From Zea mays (lineage: Eukaryota; Streptophyta; Magnoliopsida; Poales; Poaceae), in assembly GCF_902167145.1 (NCBI RefSeq), contig NC_050098.1, forward strand, positions 115,234,207 to 115,298,206: DNA of 64,000 bases, in the 5' to 3' direction. Within the stretch, counting starts at the first letter, position 1. Every line of letters starts with the position of its first letter. The notes under the pieces were generated by a model. It did no database searches. It was not told the origin of the DNA and saw nothing but the letters and a program-made list of their open reading frames with translations. Below, one piece after another: positions 46,965 to 59,086 of this stretch. Position numbers and translations under genes: made by a program.

Positions 46965-47745
46965 TAGGGATGGCAGTGGGTAAGGTACCCAGTGGGCACA
47001 CGAAGCCATACCCATACCCACTAGGAAAAAATTGACCCATACTCATACCCACTACCCTTCATGGGTACAAAATTATGTCATACCCATACCCAACATGGGT
47101 AGCGGGTATCCATCGGGTACCCATACCCATTAACATTACGATAGACATGATCATTTGAATCGCAAAAATAAGTACCAGCATAACAAATGTATCGAACCCA
47201 ACATAATTTTATCACAGGTTCAACAATATTCAATATTAAATAGCAATATCATGCCTTCAAATCACACAAAACATAGCATTGACATACCCATACCCACCAT
47301 GGGTAGCGGGTATCCATCGGGTACCCATACCCATTAACATTACGATAGACATGATCATTTGAATCGCAAAAATAAGTACCAGCATAACAAATGTATCGAA
47401 CCCAACATAATTTTATCACAGGTTCAACAATATTCAATATTAAATAGCAATATCATGCCTTCAAATCACACAAAACATAGCATTGATTCTACAAAACTGT
47501 GGACAAAACATAGTATTCATTTTATATGAGACATATAAATCCGGACCCACGTGTCATATATTAGCGGGTTCCCCATCGGGTAGCGGGTATGGAGCAACAG
47601 AGAACATACCCACGCCCACCATACCCGATGGGCATAACAAATGACCCAATAAAATACCCATGGGTATCAAAATCCGCCATACTCGTGCCCTAATAGGGTT
47701 TTTACCCATCGGGTTTCGGGTTTCGGGTACCCATTGCCATCCCTA
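46965..47745 (+). mobile_element. hAT MITE, left copy with internal 204-bp duplication
   Basis: Ends TAGGGATGG and CCATCCCTA; the interior is rich in TACCCAT/ATGGGTA. A 204-bp segment (TAACATTACGATAGACATG at 47131 and 47335) is tandemly duplicated, unlike the right copy. Confidence 0.8.
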
Positions 47746-47812
47746 GGCCGAACTGACGGCACGCACACGCACTGAGCCAGCAAAAGGTATGGTAGCATAG
47801 AGGAGTTTGGGG

Positions 47813-48388
47813 TAGGGATGGCAGTGGGTAAGGTACTCAGTGGGCACACGAAGCCATACCCATACCCAGTAGGAAAAATTGACCCATACCCATACCCACT
47901 ACCCTTCATGGGTACAAAATTATGCTATACCCATACCCACCATGGGTAGCGGGTATCCATCGGGTACCCATATCCATTAACATTATGATAGACATGATCA
48001 TTTGAATCGCAAAAATAAGTACCAGCATAACAAATGTATCGAACCCAACATAATTTTATCACAGGTTCAACAATATTCACTATTAAATAGCAATATCATG
48101 CCTTCAAATCACACAAAACATAGCATTGATTCTACAAAACTGTGGATAAAACATAGTATTCATTTTATATGAGACATATAAATCCGGACCCACGTGTCAT
48201 ATATTAGCGGGTTCCCCATCGGGTAGCGGGTATGGAGCAACAGAGAACATACCCACGCCCACCATACCCGATGGGCATAACAAATGACCCAATAAAATAC
48301 CCATGGGTATCAAAATCCGCCATACCCGTGTCCTAATAGGGTTTTTACCTATCGGGTTTCGGGTTTCGGGTACCCATTGCCATCCCTA
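47813..48388 (+). mobile_element. hAT MITE, right copy
   Basis: 576 bp, same ends as the left copy and nearly identical to it outside the 204-bp duplication. Confidence 0.8.
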
Positions 48389-50254
48389 CCCGCAACGAAC
48401 TCACTAAGCTCAGCGGTGGCGCGTAATTGTCGCACGAGTCGTTGCGACGCCTTGGCCTAGTCCATGCCTATTTACGTGGCCACGATCTTGGTGCCGTCCT
48501 ATTCTCCTCCTTGTGCATCCTCGCCTCCACCGAAAGATTGTGCGTCGTGTGAGGATGGGAGGGAAAACCTGAACCCGTTCGACCATGGGTGGGGAACGCG
48601 TCGCCACCATCGCCTGGTGCTCGCGGGGCGTTTGGGGAAGCTTGCCAGCGTGCCCTGACCCTGTGTAGTGAGGTCGTTGGGCGTGTGGCCGTCTGGTGTG
48701 TGCGAATCTTCACCACGTCGATCCGCCATCGTCGCCGAGACTGCCTGGCGTCACGTCCGTGCCCCCTTTCCGCCTTCTCTGTTGATAATTCCTGTTCCCT
48801 AGCTGCGTCACCTCCCTTGGTCGGTAGGAGTTCACCCCACGCCCGAAATTTGACTTGCGGTCTCTGAAATTGCTCGCCGGTGTGGTGATTTCACCATGAA
48901 ATCGCCCTCCCGTAGCCGGAACTCCATACTGCGGAACGCGGCCGACGAAGCCATCTGTGTAGTTCCCAATCACTCACATTTCATTTTGTGCTAATCGGGG
49001 CTGGGGTTTGTCAACGGGTGATGGGGCGTGGGGGGGTTCCGGCGTGTTGCGCGACCGTGGATGGGCGGCGCCGCCGTGTAGAGACGTCCGAGGACGAAGA
49101 CGCGCTCGGGCCGTTAGATTGGCATTGGACGATTACGATTAGTCCTCCCAGGAAATGAGTCTGGATGGTTAGATCGGGATCGGGCGACCCAGATTAAGTC
49201 CAGCGTACCTCTTCGTCCAACTGGATCTTGGCCGTAGATTTATAATCCGATGCATGTGAATGAATCCCGATAATATAGAATTCAAGCCATTGATCTTGAT
49301 CCTGCAGCTCAAATTTAATACCAGCCCAACCTCCCCTTGATCTGTTCTGGACCGTACAGATCTAATCCAACAGCCCATATCCACCGATACCCTTTCGCGG
49401 CACATTTTTCTTAAAGAGACCCTGGGTTATTGATGATTAAACCTGCAGTCCACCTTGTACAGCACTCTGAGTCTAAGTTTCTTTTACGCCCGAGTCCTTG
49501 TGTTTTCCAGAAATTGGTGCCCAATCCAGAGAGTAGTGGAAATAGGAAAATAATCACAGAAATTGATTTTAAATGTATAAATAAATGTTAGAACTTGTTT
49601 AATTTGTAGAAAATTCATATGAACTCCAAATTGATCCATTCCAGTTTCTAAAATTTTGTAATATTATTGTTTATCACCTAGTGCCTCTGTTTTGACATGA
49701 AAGACACATTAAAATTTATCTTTTACTTAAGCTTGTATTAAATACATAAAACCTTGGGAAATTCAGAACTTAAAATCTATAACTCCAAATTTAATGATTC
49801 CAGCTCCTATGATCTTATTTTAATGTGTAGATAATTGTTATGCATTTTGTTTACATGCTTGGTGTGATGTTAATTTTTGTTATACTATGTATGTTTGTAT
49901 TGATGCGAGTAGACAAGCAAGCTACTGAGGATCCTGGTGCCCAGTAGATAGAAGTTGCTGAGCAGGAGCTCATTGAAGGCAAGTTGTGCCCTTGATCACT
50001 TTCTTTTTACCCAGTCATGTTCTTATTAATCATAATGATCTGCATAGGTAAATTTTGATGGGATCCAATACGTTACCCTAGTTTTGGCTATCTTTATACC
50101 TTGTTTTATCACTGAATATTTTTGGGTAGTATATGCTATTGCTTTATGTGGTTTTGGGTATGGAGATATACATCACTCATTGTTACACTTTTGTTATCAG
50201 TTATTATTTACTATTCATGATAAGATCATTATGTTAATGGGAACATGGAGAACC

Positions 50255-50643
50255 ACCCGGGAAAACAGTGCTACCACAAGGGTGGTATGGGACACCCTTG
50301 GCTGATTAACTAGGAAAGCTAGTGGATGACTACCTTACCCGAAAGGGGCAAGGGCAGTAGGGGAGTGGTCAGTGTAGGGAGGTCCTTGGGTTGATTTTGC
50401 TGCGATGGTGGTCAGGCGAGGGATTTCTACATTGGAGCTTCCTAGAACTGTAGCGGGTTTTCTGAAGCTAGTGGATCTTTATAAAGGTCTCGTAGTGGTA
50501 CCCTGCCTCGCTTCCTTGGTAGAGGTGTATGGGGTCCGATCAACCCCATGGCAAATGGGTAACACGACTTTGTGGGTAAAGATGCGCAACTTCTGCAGAG
50601 TGTAAAACTGGTATACTAGCCGTGCTCACGGTCATGAGCGGCT
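50255..50643 (+). other. Conserved Gypsy LTR block, copy 4
   Basis: From CCCGGGAAAACAGTGCTACC through TGGGTAAAGATGCGCAAC to a hairpin at 50619-50642, where GCC and GCTC pair with GAGC and GGC. Confidence 0.6.
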
Positions 50644-52231
50644 TGGACACTCACATGATTAATTTATGGAATTAAACTCAATTTGTCATTTTATTGCATT
50701 GGGATTATTTTATTATTACTTTTACTTATTATTACTATGGTTTGGTATTTACTTACACTAACTGCTAATAAAATTTTGACCAACATATAAAAGCAATGCT
50801 CGACTTCAGCCTTTATTACATTGATTTGCCTTACACTTCACATGAACTCTCACCTTTGATGAGTTCATGCACATTATTCCCCACAACTTGTTGAGCGATA
50901 AACATGTGTGAACTCACCCTTGCTGTCTCACACCCCCCACAGGAGAAGAACAGGTGGTCGAAGAGGAGCCGCCTAACACTGAGGCTTTCGACTTGATCTA
51001 GGTGGCGTCTCCTAGTGAGCTTTGTGGCGCCAGTGAATAATATTTAGTTCGCTTTATTTTATCATTTATTTTTGTAAGACTTCCACTATGTAATAAGTAC
51101 ATTTATGATATTTATGACATTTATCTCTATGCACTCTATTATTATATGTGTTGTCTTCTTTGGCGCATATATGAGATGCACCCGGCTTTGTTCCTTAAAT
51201 CCGGGTGTGACAAAAGATCAACTTGAATACCACGGTTCTCTTTATCTCAATAATATCCCATTGTGAGGAATCTCCACAATTTGGAGTCTCTCACGCCTTA
51301 CACAAATGACCTCAAATGAACACAAGAGTAAGGGGAATAGAAACACACACAAGAACGAGAGTTGCAGTAACAACATGCACATAAGACAAGAGAGAGCACA
51401 CGAAGCAGCACAGTGGAGTTACAGCTTAAAGAAGTGCTCAAATCTCTATCACAATGAAACAATTGCGTGTTTGTGCATTCTCAGTGTTGTAGAATGTTCA
51501 ATGGGTGCTTGGTGTAGAGCTCCATGCGCCTGGGGGTCCCTTTTATAGCCCAAAGGGACCTAGGAGCAGTTGGAGCTCCATTTGGTAGGCTTTGGTTGCC
51601 TTCTGTCAGTGGGCGCACCGGATAGTCCGGTGCACCACTGGACTGTGAACAGTGCGATTCCCTTCCTTCTTTGACAAAGCCGACTATTGCCAGCCGCTGG
51701 CCCCGTGGCACACCGGACAGTCCGGTGCGGCCTAGTGACCGTTGACTGAGTCCACGTGTTGCCCGTTGATAGAGTGGTCGACCGTTGGATGGACGCGCGA
51801 CTGGTACACTGGACAGTCCGATGAATTTTAGCCATGGCACCCTCCACTTTTCTCGAGAGAGGCCTGTTCACTGAGCGCGCCAGCCTGGGCATCAGACACT
51901 GTCTGGTGCACACCGGGTAGTCTGGTGTACCGTAGGCTAGTGCAAGTTTGGATGAACTTAGCCAAACTTCTCCCTTTGAATCTCTCTTGATTTCAGAAGT
52001 TTCCTAGCACTTAGTAGAACATAGTTAGTACAAAAAAACAATTTACTAAGTACTAGAATCATACCTTTGTTTCTTGTAGAGTTTGCACTTTGTTCTTACA
52101 ACTCTCAATTTGCTTCACTTTGACTCTAAGCTCATACTCACAATTAGTATGTTATATCAAAGTGATGTGTTAGAAACTTAATCACCAAAACACTTAGAAA
52201 TGGCCCAACGACACATTTCCCTTTCAACCAT

Positions 52232-53456
52232 TGATAGTCGCGTAGAGGGGGGTGAATAGGCGGAATCTGAAAATTATAAACTTAAGCACAAACTACAAGC
52301 CAGGGTTAGCGTTAGAAATGAATTCGAGTCTGAAAGAGAGGGGAAAAACAAATCAAGAGTGAATCAAACGGATGAACACGGTGATTTGTTTTACCGAGGT
52401 TCGGTTCTAAAGAACTTAGTCCCCATTAAGTTGGTCACAAAGACCGAGTCTCTTTCAACCCTTTCCCTCTCTCAAACGGTCACTTAGACTGAGTGAGACT
52501 TTTCCTTAATCTCCTAGGTCACTTAGACCCCGCAAGGACCACCACAACTTAGGTGTCTCTTGCTTCGATTACAAATCACTTGAGAAAAGAAACGAGAAAG
52601 GAAGAAGGCAATCCAAGAGGCAAGAGCTCAAAAGAACACAAAATCTCTCTCTCACAAGTCACTAAGTGCTTGAGTTGAATTTGGGACTTGGAGAGGCTTT
52701 GATCTTTTGAATTGTGTCTAGGAGTGAATGCTAGAGCCCTTGTATTGAATGTGATGCTCAGAAATCTTGGATCCTTGTGGTGGTGGTGGTTGGGGGGTAT
52801 TTATAGCCCTCAACCACCAAACAACCATTGGGGCAGGCTGCTGTCGATGGGCGCACCAAACAGTCCGGTGCGCCACCGGACACTGTCCGGTGCGCCAGCC
52901 ACGTCACCCAATCGTTAGGGTTCCAGAGCTCTTGACCGCTGGAGGCTTTGTCCTCTAGTGGCACCGGAAAGTCTGGTGCTACACCGGACAGGCACTATTC
53001 AGTGTCCGGTGTGCCTCTGACTCTGCGCTCTGACTCTGCTACGCACTGTGGCGCACTGTAGCGTTGCAGTGAGCCGTTGCAGTCGACCGTTGCGCTGGAT
53101 AGCCATTACTCAGCTAGTGCACCGGACAGTCCGGTGGCACACCGAACAGTCCAGTGATTTTTAGTGAAGCGCGCCTGGAGAAACCCGAGAGTGTCCAGTT
53201 CGAGATTGTACAGTCCTGGTGCACCGGACACTGTTCGGTGGCACACCGGACAGTCTAGTGCGCTAGACCAGGGCACACTCGGTTTCTTTGCTCCTTTGTC
53301 TTTGAACCCTAACTTCAATCTTTTATTGGTTTGTGTTGAACCTTTATGCACCTGTAGAATATATATACTAGAGCAAACTAGTTAGTCCATTATTTGTGTT
53401 GGGCATTCAACCACCAAAATTAATACTGGGAAAAGGTTAACCCTATTTCCCTTTCA
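52232..53456 (-). repeat. 3' LTR of the truncated Opie/Ji-like element
   Basis: 1225 bp with a palindrome array at about 52850-53270 and a TATA box (TATTTATA on + near 52799). The LTR ends GCGACTATCA. Confidence 0.85.
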
Positions 53457-54333
53457 ATCTCCCCCTTTTTGGTGATTGATGCCAACACAAACCAAAGCAA
53501 ATATATAACTGCAGAAATGAACTAGTTTGCATAATGTAAGTGCATAGGTTACTTGGAATTAAACCAATTTATAATTTCACTAGATATGAATGGATTACTT
53601 TCTTCTATTTAATATTTTGGACCACATTTGCACCACTTGTTTTGTTTTGCAAACCTTTTTGGGAAATATTTTTCAAAGTCTTTTACAAATAGTCAAAGGT
53701 ATATGAATAAGATTGCAAGAAGCATTTTCAAGTTTTGAAATTTCTCCCCCTATTTCAAATGCTTTTCCTTTGACTTGACAAAACTCCCCCTAAATGGAAT
53801 TCTCCTCTTAGTTTTCAGGAGGGTTTTAATAGATACCAATTGGAAATATATTCGGAATTTAGATACCAATTTTGAGAATCTATCTTCCTAAATATACCAA
53901 TTGAAAATAAACATACCAATTTGAAATATACCAATTAAAAAGTTTCAAAACACAATTTAAAATTAGGTGGTGGTGCGGTCCTTTTGCTTTGGGCTTAATA
54001 CTTTCTCCCCCTTTGGCATTAATCGCCAAAAACAGAGACTTTGAGAGCCCTTGTATTTTCTTCCCCATTGGTAAATGAAATATGAGTGAAGATTATACCA
54101 ATTTGAGAGTGATGTGGAGTGACGGCGAAGGGTAAATGATACCGTTAGAGTGGAGTGGAAGCCTCGTCTTCGCCGAAGACTTCATTTCCCTTTCAATCTA
54201 TGACTTAGTATAGAAATATACTTGGAAACACATTAGTCATAGCCTTGGTACACAAATAATAAGAAATATGCATTTGTACCAAAATGAAAGAGATATGATC
54301 AAAGGTATATAAATGAGCTATGTGTGCAATGTT

Positions 54334-54840
54334 TCAATCAAAATTCCGGGAATCAAGAATATTTAGCTCATTCCTAAGTTTGCTAAAGGTTTTCTCATCT
54401 AATGGCTTGGTAAAGATATCAGCTAATTGTTCTTTGGTGCTAACATAAGCAATCTCGATATCCCCCTTTTGTTGGTGATCCCTCAGAAAGTGATACTGTA
54501 TGTCTATGTGCTTAGTGCGGCTGTGTTCAACGAGATTATCCGCCATGCGGATTGCACTTTCATTATCACATAGGAGAGGGACTTTGCTCAATTTGAAGCC
54601 ATTGTCCCTAAGGGTTTGCCTCATCCAAAGTAATTGCGCACAACAATGGCCTGCGGCAATATACTCGGCTTCGGCGGTGGAAAGAGCTACTGAGTTTTGT
54701 TTCTTTGAAGCCCAAGACACCAGGGATCTCCCCAGAAACTGACAAGTCCCTGATGTGCTCTTCCTATCAATTTTACATCCTACCCAATCAGCATCAGAAT
54801 ATCCTATTAAATAAAAAATGGATCCCTTGGGGTACCAAAG
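54334..54840 (-). pseudogene. pol: Copia RNase H fragment
   Basis: C-terminal part of Pol: [48 protein letters not shown], ending in LDSRNFD. Upstream pol is separated by the Gypsy insertion and a frame break near 54725. Confidence 0.85.
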
Positions 54841-55362
54841 ACCAAACTATAATACCCAAAAGTGTAGAATGAAAATATAGTGGAATTACATATATGTTTT
54901 TGCCCTGGTTATTATGACATGTGAACAACAAATTTAAAAGTGGACAACTAAATAAAAGACACATAAATAACTCATGCATCATGCTGGAGTTTATTTTATT
55001 GCGCATATATAAATAATAAAAATTATAATATAAAAAACAATACATTGATATACAAACTAGAATTTAAAACCTAAATGGGGGGCAAAACTTTGGAGAAAGA
55101 GAAGAGAATACCGCATAAAATAAAGCAAATATATATATATATTCTTCTTATCATAAGATTTGAATTTTGTACGTTGATATACGTGCAAGTCACAACCAAA
55201 TTTAAATTCGAAATTCGAAATCTAAAATGAAAAAAATAATAAAAAAAGAAAGAAGAAAGAACCTGAATGGGCCCAAACCTTCCCCTTGGCCCACCGGCTC
55301 CTTGCTTCGTGCGGCCCAATACCAGCCGACTCCAGTCCGCAGGCGTGCGCTCCAACTCCTTA

Positions 55363-55499
55363 GGGCTTGTTCGGTTATTTTCGTTCCATGTGGATTAGAG
55401 TGGATTTGGTGGGATTGAGATGTATTTTGACCTATTATGGATTTAAACCGACTCGATACCATCCAATACACATGGATACACATCAAAACGAACAAGCCC
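55363..55499. mobile_element. MITE, Tourist/PIF-Harbinger-like (TTA target)
   Basis: 137 bp with ends GGGCTTGTTCGGTT and AACGAACAAGCCC flanked by TTA (55360-55362 and 55500-55502). Absent from the sister LTR, which is deleted here. Confidence 0.75.
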
Positions 55500-57614
55500 T
55501 TAGTTGGCTGACCATGCGGGCCAGCTGCTCAGCCTCTCCACCGGTGCTTACGCGTGGGTCCGGATCATGGGGGGTATCTTCTTCCTCCCTGCTTCCGCGT
55601 CAATCGGATGGTAGGAACCGTTCGCGGCATGTGCGGACCAGCTGACCGCCTGGGCTCCGAGTTCGTAAATGGGGAGGTGGGATTCCAGACCACGATTTCG
55701 TCCGCTCTGAACCTCGACCACAATTGTCGCAGAACCAGGAAAAGCGAGAAAAAGTGGAGACGATCTCGCCGCTGCCCTTCTCTTCGCCTCTTTCGCCGCT
55801 GCGCTCACATCCACCAAGCCGTCGGGCTACACACAAATAGTGGGACCGTTGCAACCACCGCGGCTTCCCTGGGATATTTACGCAGTGCGCCCAACGATTC
55901 TTCCCCTCTCCTTTATGTCGTGATCTCAAAGCGAATTGCGGGATCCCTAGCTGCCGCCGTGTGCATCTGCGTCGTGAGGAGAGAGGGTAAGGGAGAGAAA
56001 ATCTATGCCGCCGTTGTGGTTCTCCTCGTTCGCCGTCGCCAAAGCAGTAACTCCCGGCCGCTGGTGGTCCCTGGATCCTCCGCGAGCTGCCTCTGCCGCG
56101 CGTCAACTGCGATAATGCGGTCGCCATGGCGCGCCCGCGCCACCGTCTCAGCGGCTGTTTCCAATCTGCTCTACCGATTGGTAGACGGCTGGGGGAGCAT
56201 CTTCTCCGGGGGACACCGCGTGTCGTGGAGCCTTGCCGAAGTTCAGGGACGTCTGGGGATGGCGTAATTGCTTGTCGTGGTTTATGCATCGCCGCGAGGT
56301 TGCTGGGATTGGTGGTCTTCGCACTCCAACGCATCAACCGCACGTATTGCTGTATCCATATACTAGTTCGCACTCGACTCTAGATCGCGTAGCACCTGAG
56401 TTTGTGGAGTCTGGGGCATGGAAACAACGTTGGGGCGTGGGCCGGTGTGACCTCAGCCACGGGCGATGGCCGTCTGCCGTGGCTGGCTGTCGGAGGGTAG
56501 AAGGAGAGTCCTTGGCGGTCGGTTTCTTGATGGACGGCTCGGATTCAACCAGAGCCATACCGGTTGGGTGGATAATTCGTAGCCCCTGGATCGTGATCCT
56601 GCGGCTCGAGATGGAATCGCTCGTGATTAAGTGCCCACAGTTGATCCTTGATCTTGTGGACTGGAATGCGTACCAGTTCAATTGGGGTGGGGATCTAATC
56701 TGGACCATCTGGGTCAGATCTTACGGCCCTGTGTAACCCATACCCCTTTGGCATGTGTTTTTATAAAATGAACCCTAGAAAACCTATGAATCAACCCGTC
56801 GTCCAATGCAGCATCCCTCTGTGTCTGTGGAATCTTGCGCCAGACCCCCTGCACTTTCCAGAAACCGAGGCCCAGTCCAGAGTGGATTAAAAATAGAGAA
56901 ATAATCTTAGAAATTCGTTTTTAATACAAAAACAAATCTAGAAACTTGTAAAATGCATAAAAAATTCATTTTAGCTCCAAATTGAACCATTCCAATTCCT
57001 ATAATTTTGTAATATTAATGTCTATCATTTAGTGTCTCTGTTTTTACATGAAAACAGTAAGAAAATTAATTTCTCATTTAATCCTATTTCAAGCACATTA
57101 AACCTTAGGAAATTCATAACTTGAAATCTATAACTCCAAATTTAATGATCCCAGTTCCTATGATCTCATTTTAATGTGTAGATTTTTATTGTTTATTTTA
57201 TTTATCTGTTTGATGTGATGTTAATTTATGCTATACTATGTATGTATTGTGTTGATGCGAGTAGACGAGCAAGCCACTGTGGAATCTGAGGTTCGGTAAG
57301 TAGAAGTAGCTGAGCAGGAGCTCATTGAAGGCAAGTTGTGCCCTTGATCACTTACTTTTTCCTAGCCATGTTCTTATTAATTATAATGACCTGCATAGGT
57401 TAATTTTGATGGACCCAATAGGTTACTCTAGATTTGACTATCTTTATACCTTATTTCACCACTGGTTTTACTACTAAATTTTTGGGTAGTACATGCTATT
57501 GCTTTATGTGGTTTTGGGTATAGAGATATTTTTTACTCATGATTACATTTTTATTATTTGTTTATTATTACTATTCATGTTAAGATCATTATGTTAATGG
57601 GAACATGGAGCAAC

Positions 57615-58001
57615 CACCCGGGAAAACAGTGCTACCACAAGGGTTTAATGGGACGCCCTTGGCTGATTAACTAGGAAAGCTAGTGGAGGTCTTCCTTACC
57701 CGAAAGGGGCAAGGGCAGTAGGGGAGTGGTCAGTGTAGGGAGGTCCTTGGGTTGATTTTGCTGCGATGGCGGTCAGGCGAGGGATTCCTGCACTGGAGCT
57801 TCCTATAAACTGTAGCGGGATTTCTGAAGCTAGTGGAACTTTGTAAAGGCCTCGTAGTGTTACCCTGCCTCGCATCCTTGGTAGAGGTGTATGGGATTGG
57901 CCGTCTCTTGGCAGATGGGTAACATGACTTTTGGATAAAGATGCGCAACCTCTATAGAGTGTAAAACTAGTATACTAGTCGTGCTCACGGTCATGAGCGG
58001 C
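57615..58001 (+). other. Conserved Gypsy LTR block, copy 5
   Basis: Same ordered landmarks as 50255-50643: ACCCGGGAAAACAGTGCTACC, CCTTGGCTGATTAACTAGG, GTAAAGGCCTCGTAGTG and GTGCTCACGGTCATGAGCGGC. Confidence 0.6.
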
Positions 58002-58576
58002 TCGGACCCTCACATGATTAATTTATGGAACTTAAATTTAATTTGACATTTTGCATCGCATTTGGGATTATTTTACTATTACTTTTCTTTATTATTATTA
58101 AGGTTTGGTATTTACTTACACTTATTAATTGCTAATAAAATTTTGACCAACTTATAAAAGCAATGCTCAGCTTCAGCCTTTATTTCATTGATCAGCCTTA
58201 CACTTCTTGAACTCCCACCTTTGGTGAGTTCATGCCACATTATTCCCCACGACTTGTTGAGCTATGAACGTATGTGAGCTCACTCTTGCTGTCTCACACC
58301 CCCACAGGAGAAGAACAGGTGGTCGAAGATGAGTTGCCTAACACTGAAGCATTCGACTTGATCTAGGTGGCGTCTCCCAGTCAGCTTTCTGGCGCCAAGG
58401 ATAGATTTTAGTTCCTGCTATATTTATCATTTATTTTTGTAAGTCCTCCGCTATGTAATAAGTACTCTGATTTTACTGTGACATTTATCTCTATGCACTC
58501 TGTTATTATATATGTTGTCTTCTTTGGCGCATGTATGACATGCACCCGGATTTGTCCCTTAAATCTGGGTGTGACA

Positions 58577-59086
58577 GAAGTGGTATCAGAGGAAATGTTG
58601 AGTGTAGGACGAAACCTAGATAGAAATGGACAAACCCTTACCTACTTATCTTACTCTGATTCATTCCATACTTACCTTATCTTGATCTTGTCTCACCTTT
58701 TGCTATTCTACTCTGATTATTCTTACCTTTACTACTCTAAGACAAGATGGATTTCACACCTTGGAATCCTACATTTATGAACTTTTTAAGAGATAGGAGA
58801 CCTAAGACAAAATTAAAATTATTTTCTCTATTAAAAATGTTGGATGATTGTTCTGTTGATAAATGCTTGATTTGCTTCTTTGATTGATTGAAATAGTATA
58901 GACGGGCATCTTAGCATGTACCACCATAAGGTAATGTATTAGCTTTAGTGGATAACACACTAATCTACTTAGCTAATAAATTCCCCGCAGTAACATGCCT
59001 TGTAATTACATGCCTTGTCTACAATCCTTTCCTTTGTACCCTGTGTTTCTAACCTAGATGGGCTACCCCTATACTGTTAGAAGAGA
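58577..59086 (+). other. Leader of the gag-less Gypsy element
   Basis: PBS TGGTATCAGAGG at 58581-58592, followed by AT-rich sequence where gag should be. No zinc knuckle or capsid motif remains. Confidence 0.7.

Larger units (their letters stand above)
46965..48388. mobile_element. Composite non-autonomous hAT element
   Basis: Two related MITE copies (46965-47745 and 47813-48388) around a 67-bp spacer, together bounded by perfect 8-bp duplications CCCGCAAC (46957-46964 and 48389-48396). Each copy ends in TAGGGATGGCAGTGGG and CCCATTGCCATCCCTA. Eight-bp targets and YAGGGATG ends point to the hAT (Ac/Ds) superfamily. The inner flanks of the two copies do not match each other or the outer target. 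Confidence 0.8.
46363..51212 (+). repeat. Solo LTR, Tekay-like Gypsy (plus strand), with nested hAT MITE
   Basis: 4850 bp from TGTAATACCC to CCGGGTGTGACA with perfect target duplications AAAGA (46358-46362 and 51213-51217). Without the nested 1.4-kb element the LTR is about 3.4 kb. The right half matches 56750-58576 at many places. Open frames at 48410-48970 are GC-rich LTR sequence and not genes. Confidence 0.9.
46032..52226 (-). repeat. Copia LTR of the 43134 family, minus strand, split by a nested solo LTR
   Basis: 46032-46362 and 51218-52226 together form one LTR of about 1.3 kb, in element sense beginning TGAAAGGGAAATGTG at 52226 and ending near GAATAGG...CTAGG at 46032. The last few bases are lost and no target duplication can be found. 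A Gypsy solo LTR with AAAGA duplications sits inside it. No Copia internal sequence is attached, so it is probably a damaged solo LTR. Confidence 0.75.
52232..54847 (-). mobile_element. Opie/Ji-like Copia, truncated 3' part
   Basis: 3' LTR (52232-53456, TGAAAGGGAAATAGG...CTATCA in element sense), a polypurine tract, the non-coding 3' region and the end of pol. It is cut at 54847 by the Gypsy LTR; the rest lies beyond the window. Diverged from the copy at 13588-22975. Confidence 0.85.
54848..58576 (+). repeat. 5' LTR of the gag-less Gypsy element
   Basis: 3729 bp, ending GGGTGTGACA. Contains a Tourist-like MITE (55363-55499), a GC-rich centre with spurious frames on both strands, and the conserved LTR block (57615-58001). 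Confidence 0.9.

Noticed and set aside
48410..48973. GC-rich open frames on both strands in the solo LTR
   Set aside because: Internal to an LTR defined by perfect target duplications; no recognisable protein.
55554..56736. Long frames in the 5' LTR, repeated at 62615-63580 in the 3' LTR
   Set aside because: Present in both LTRs only because these are sister copies; frames overlap on both strands, lack motifs and lie in GC-rich LTR sequence.
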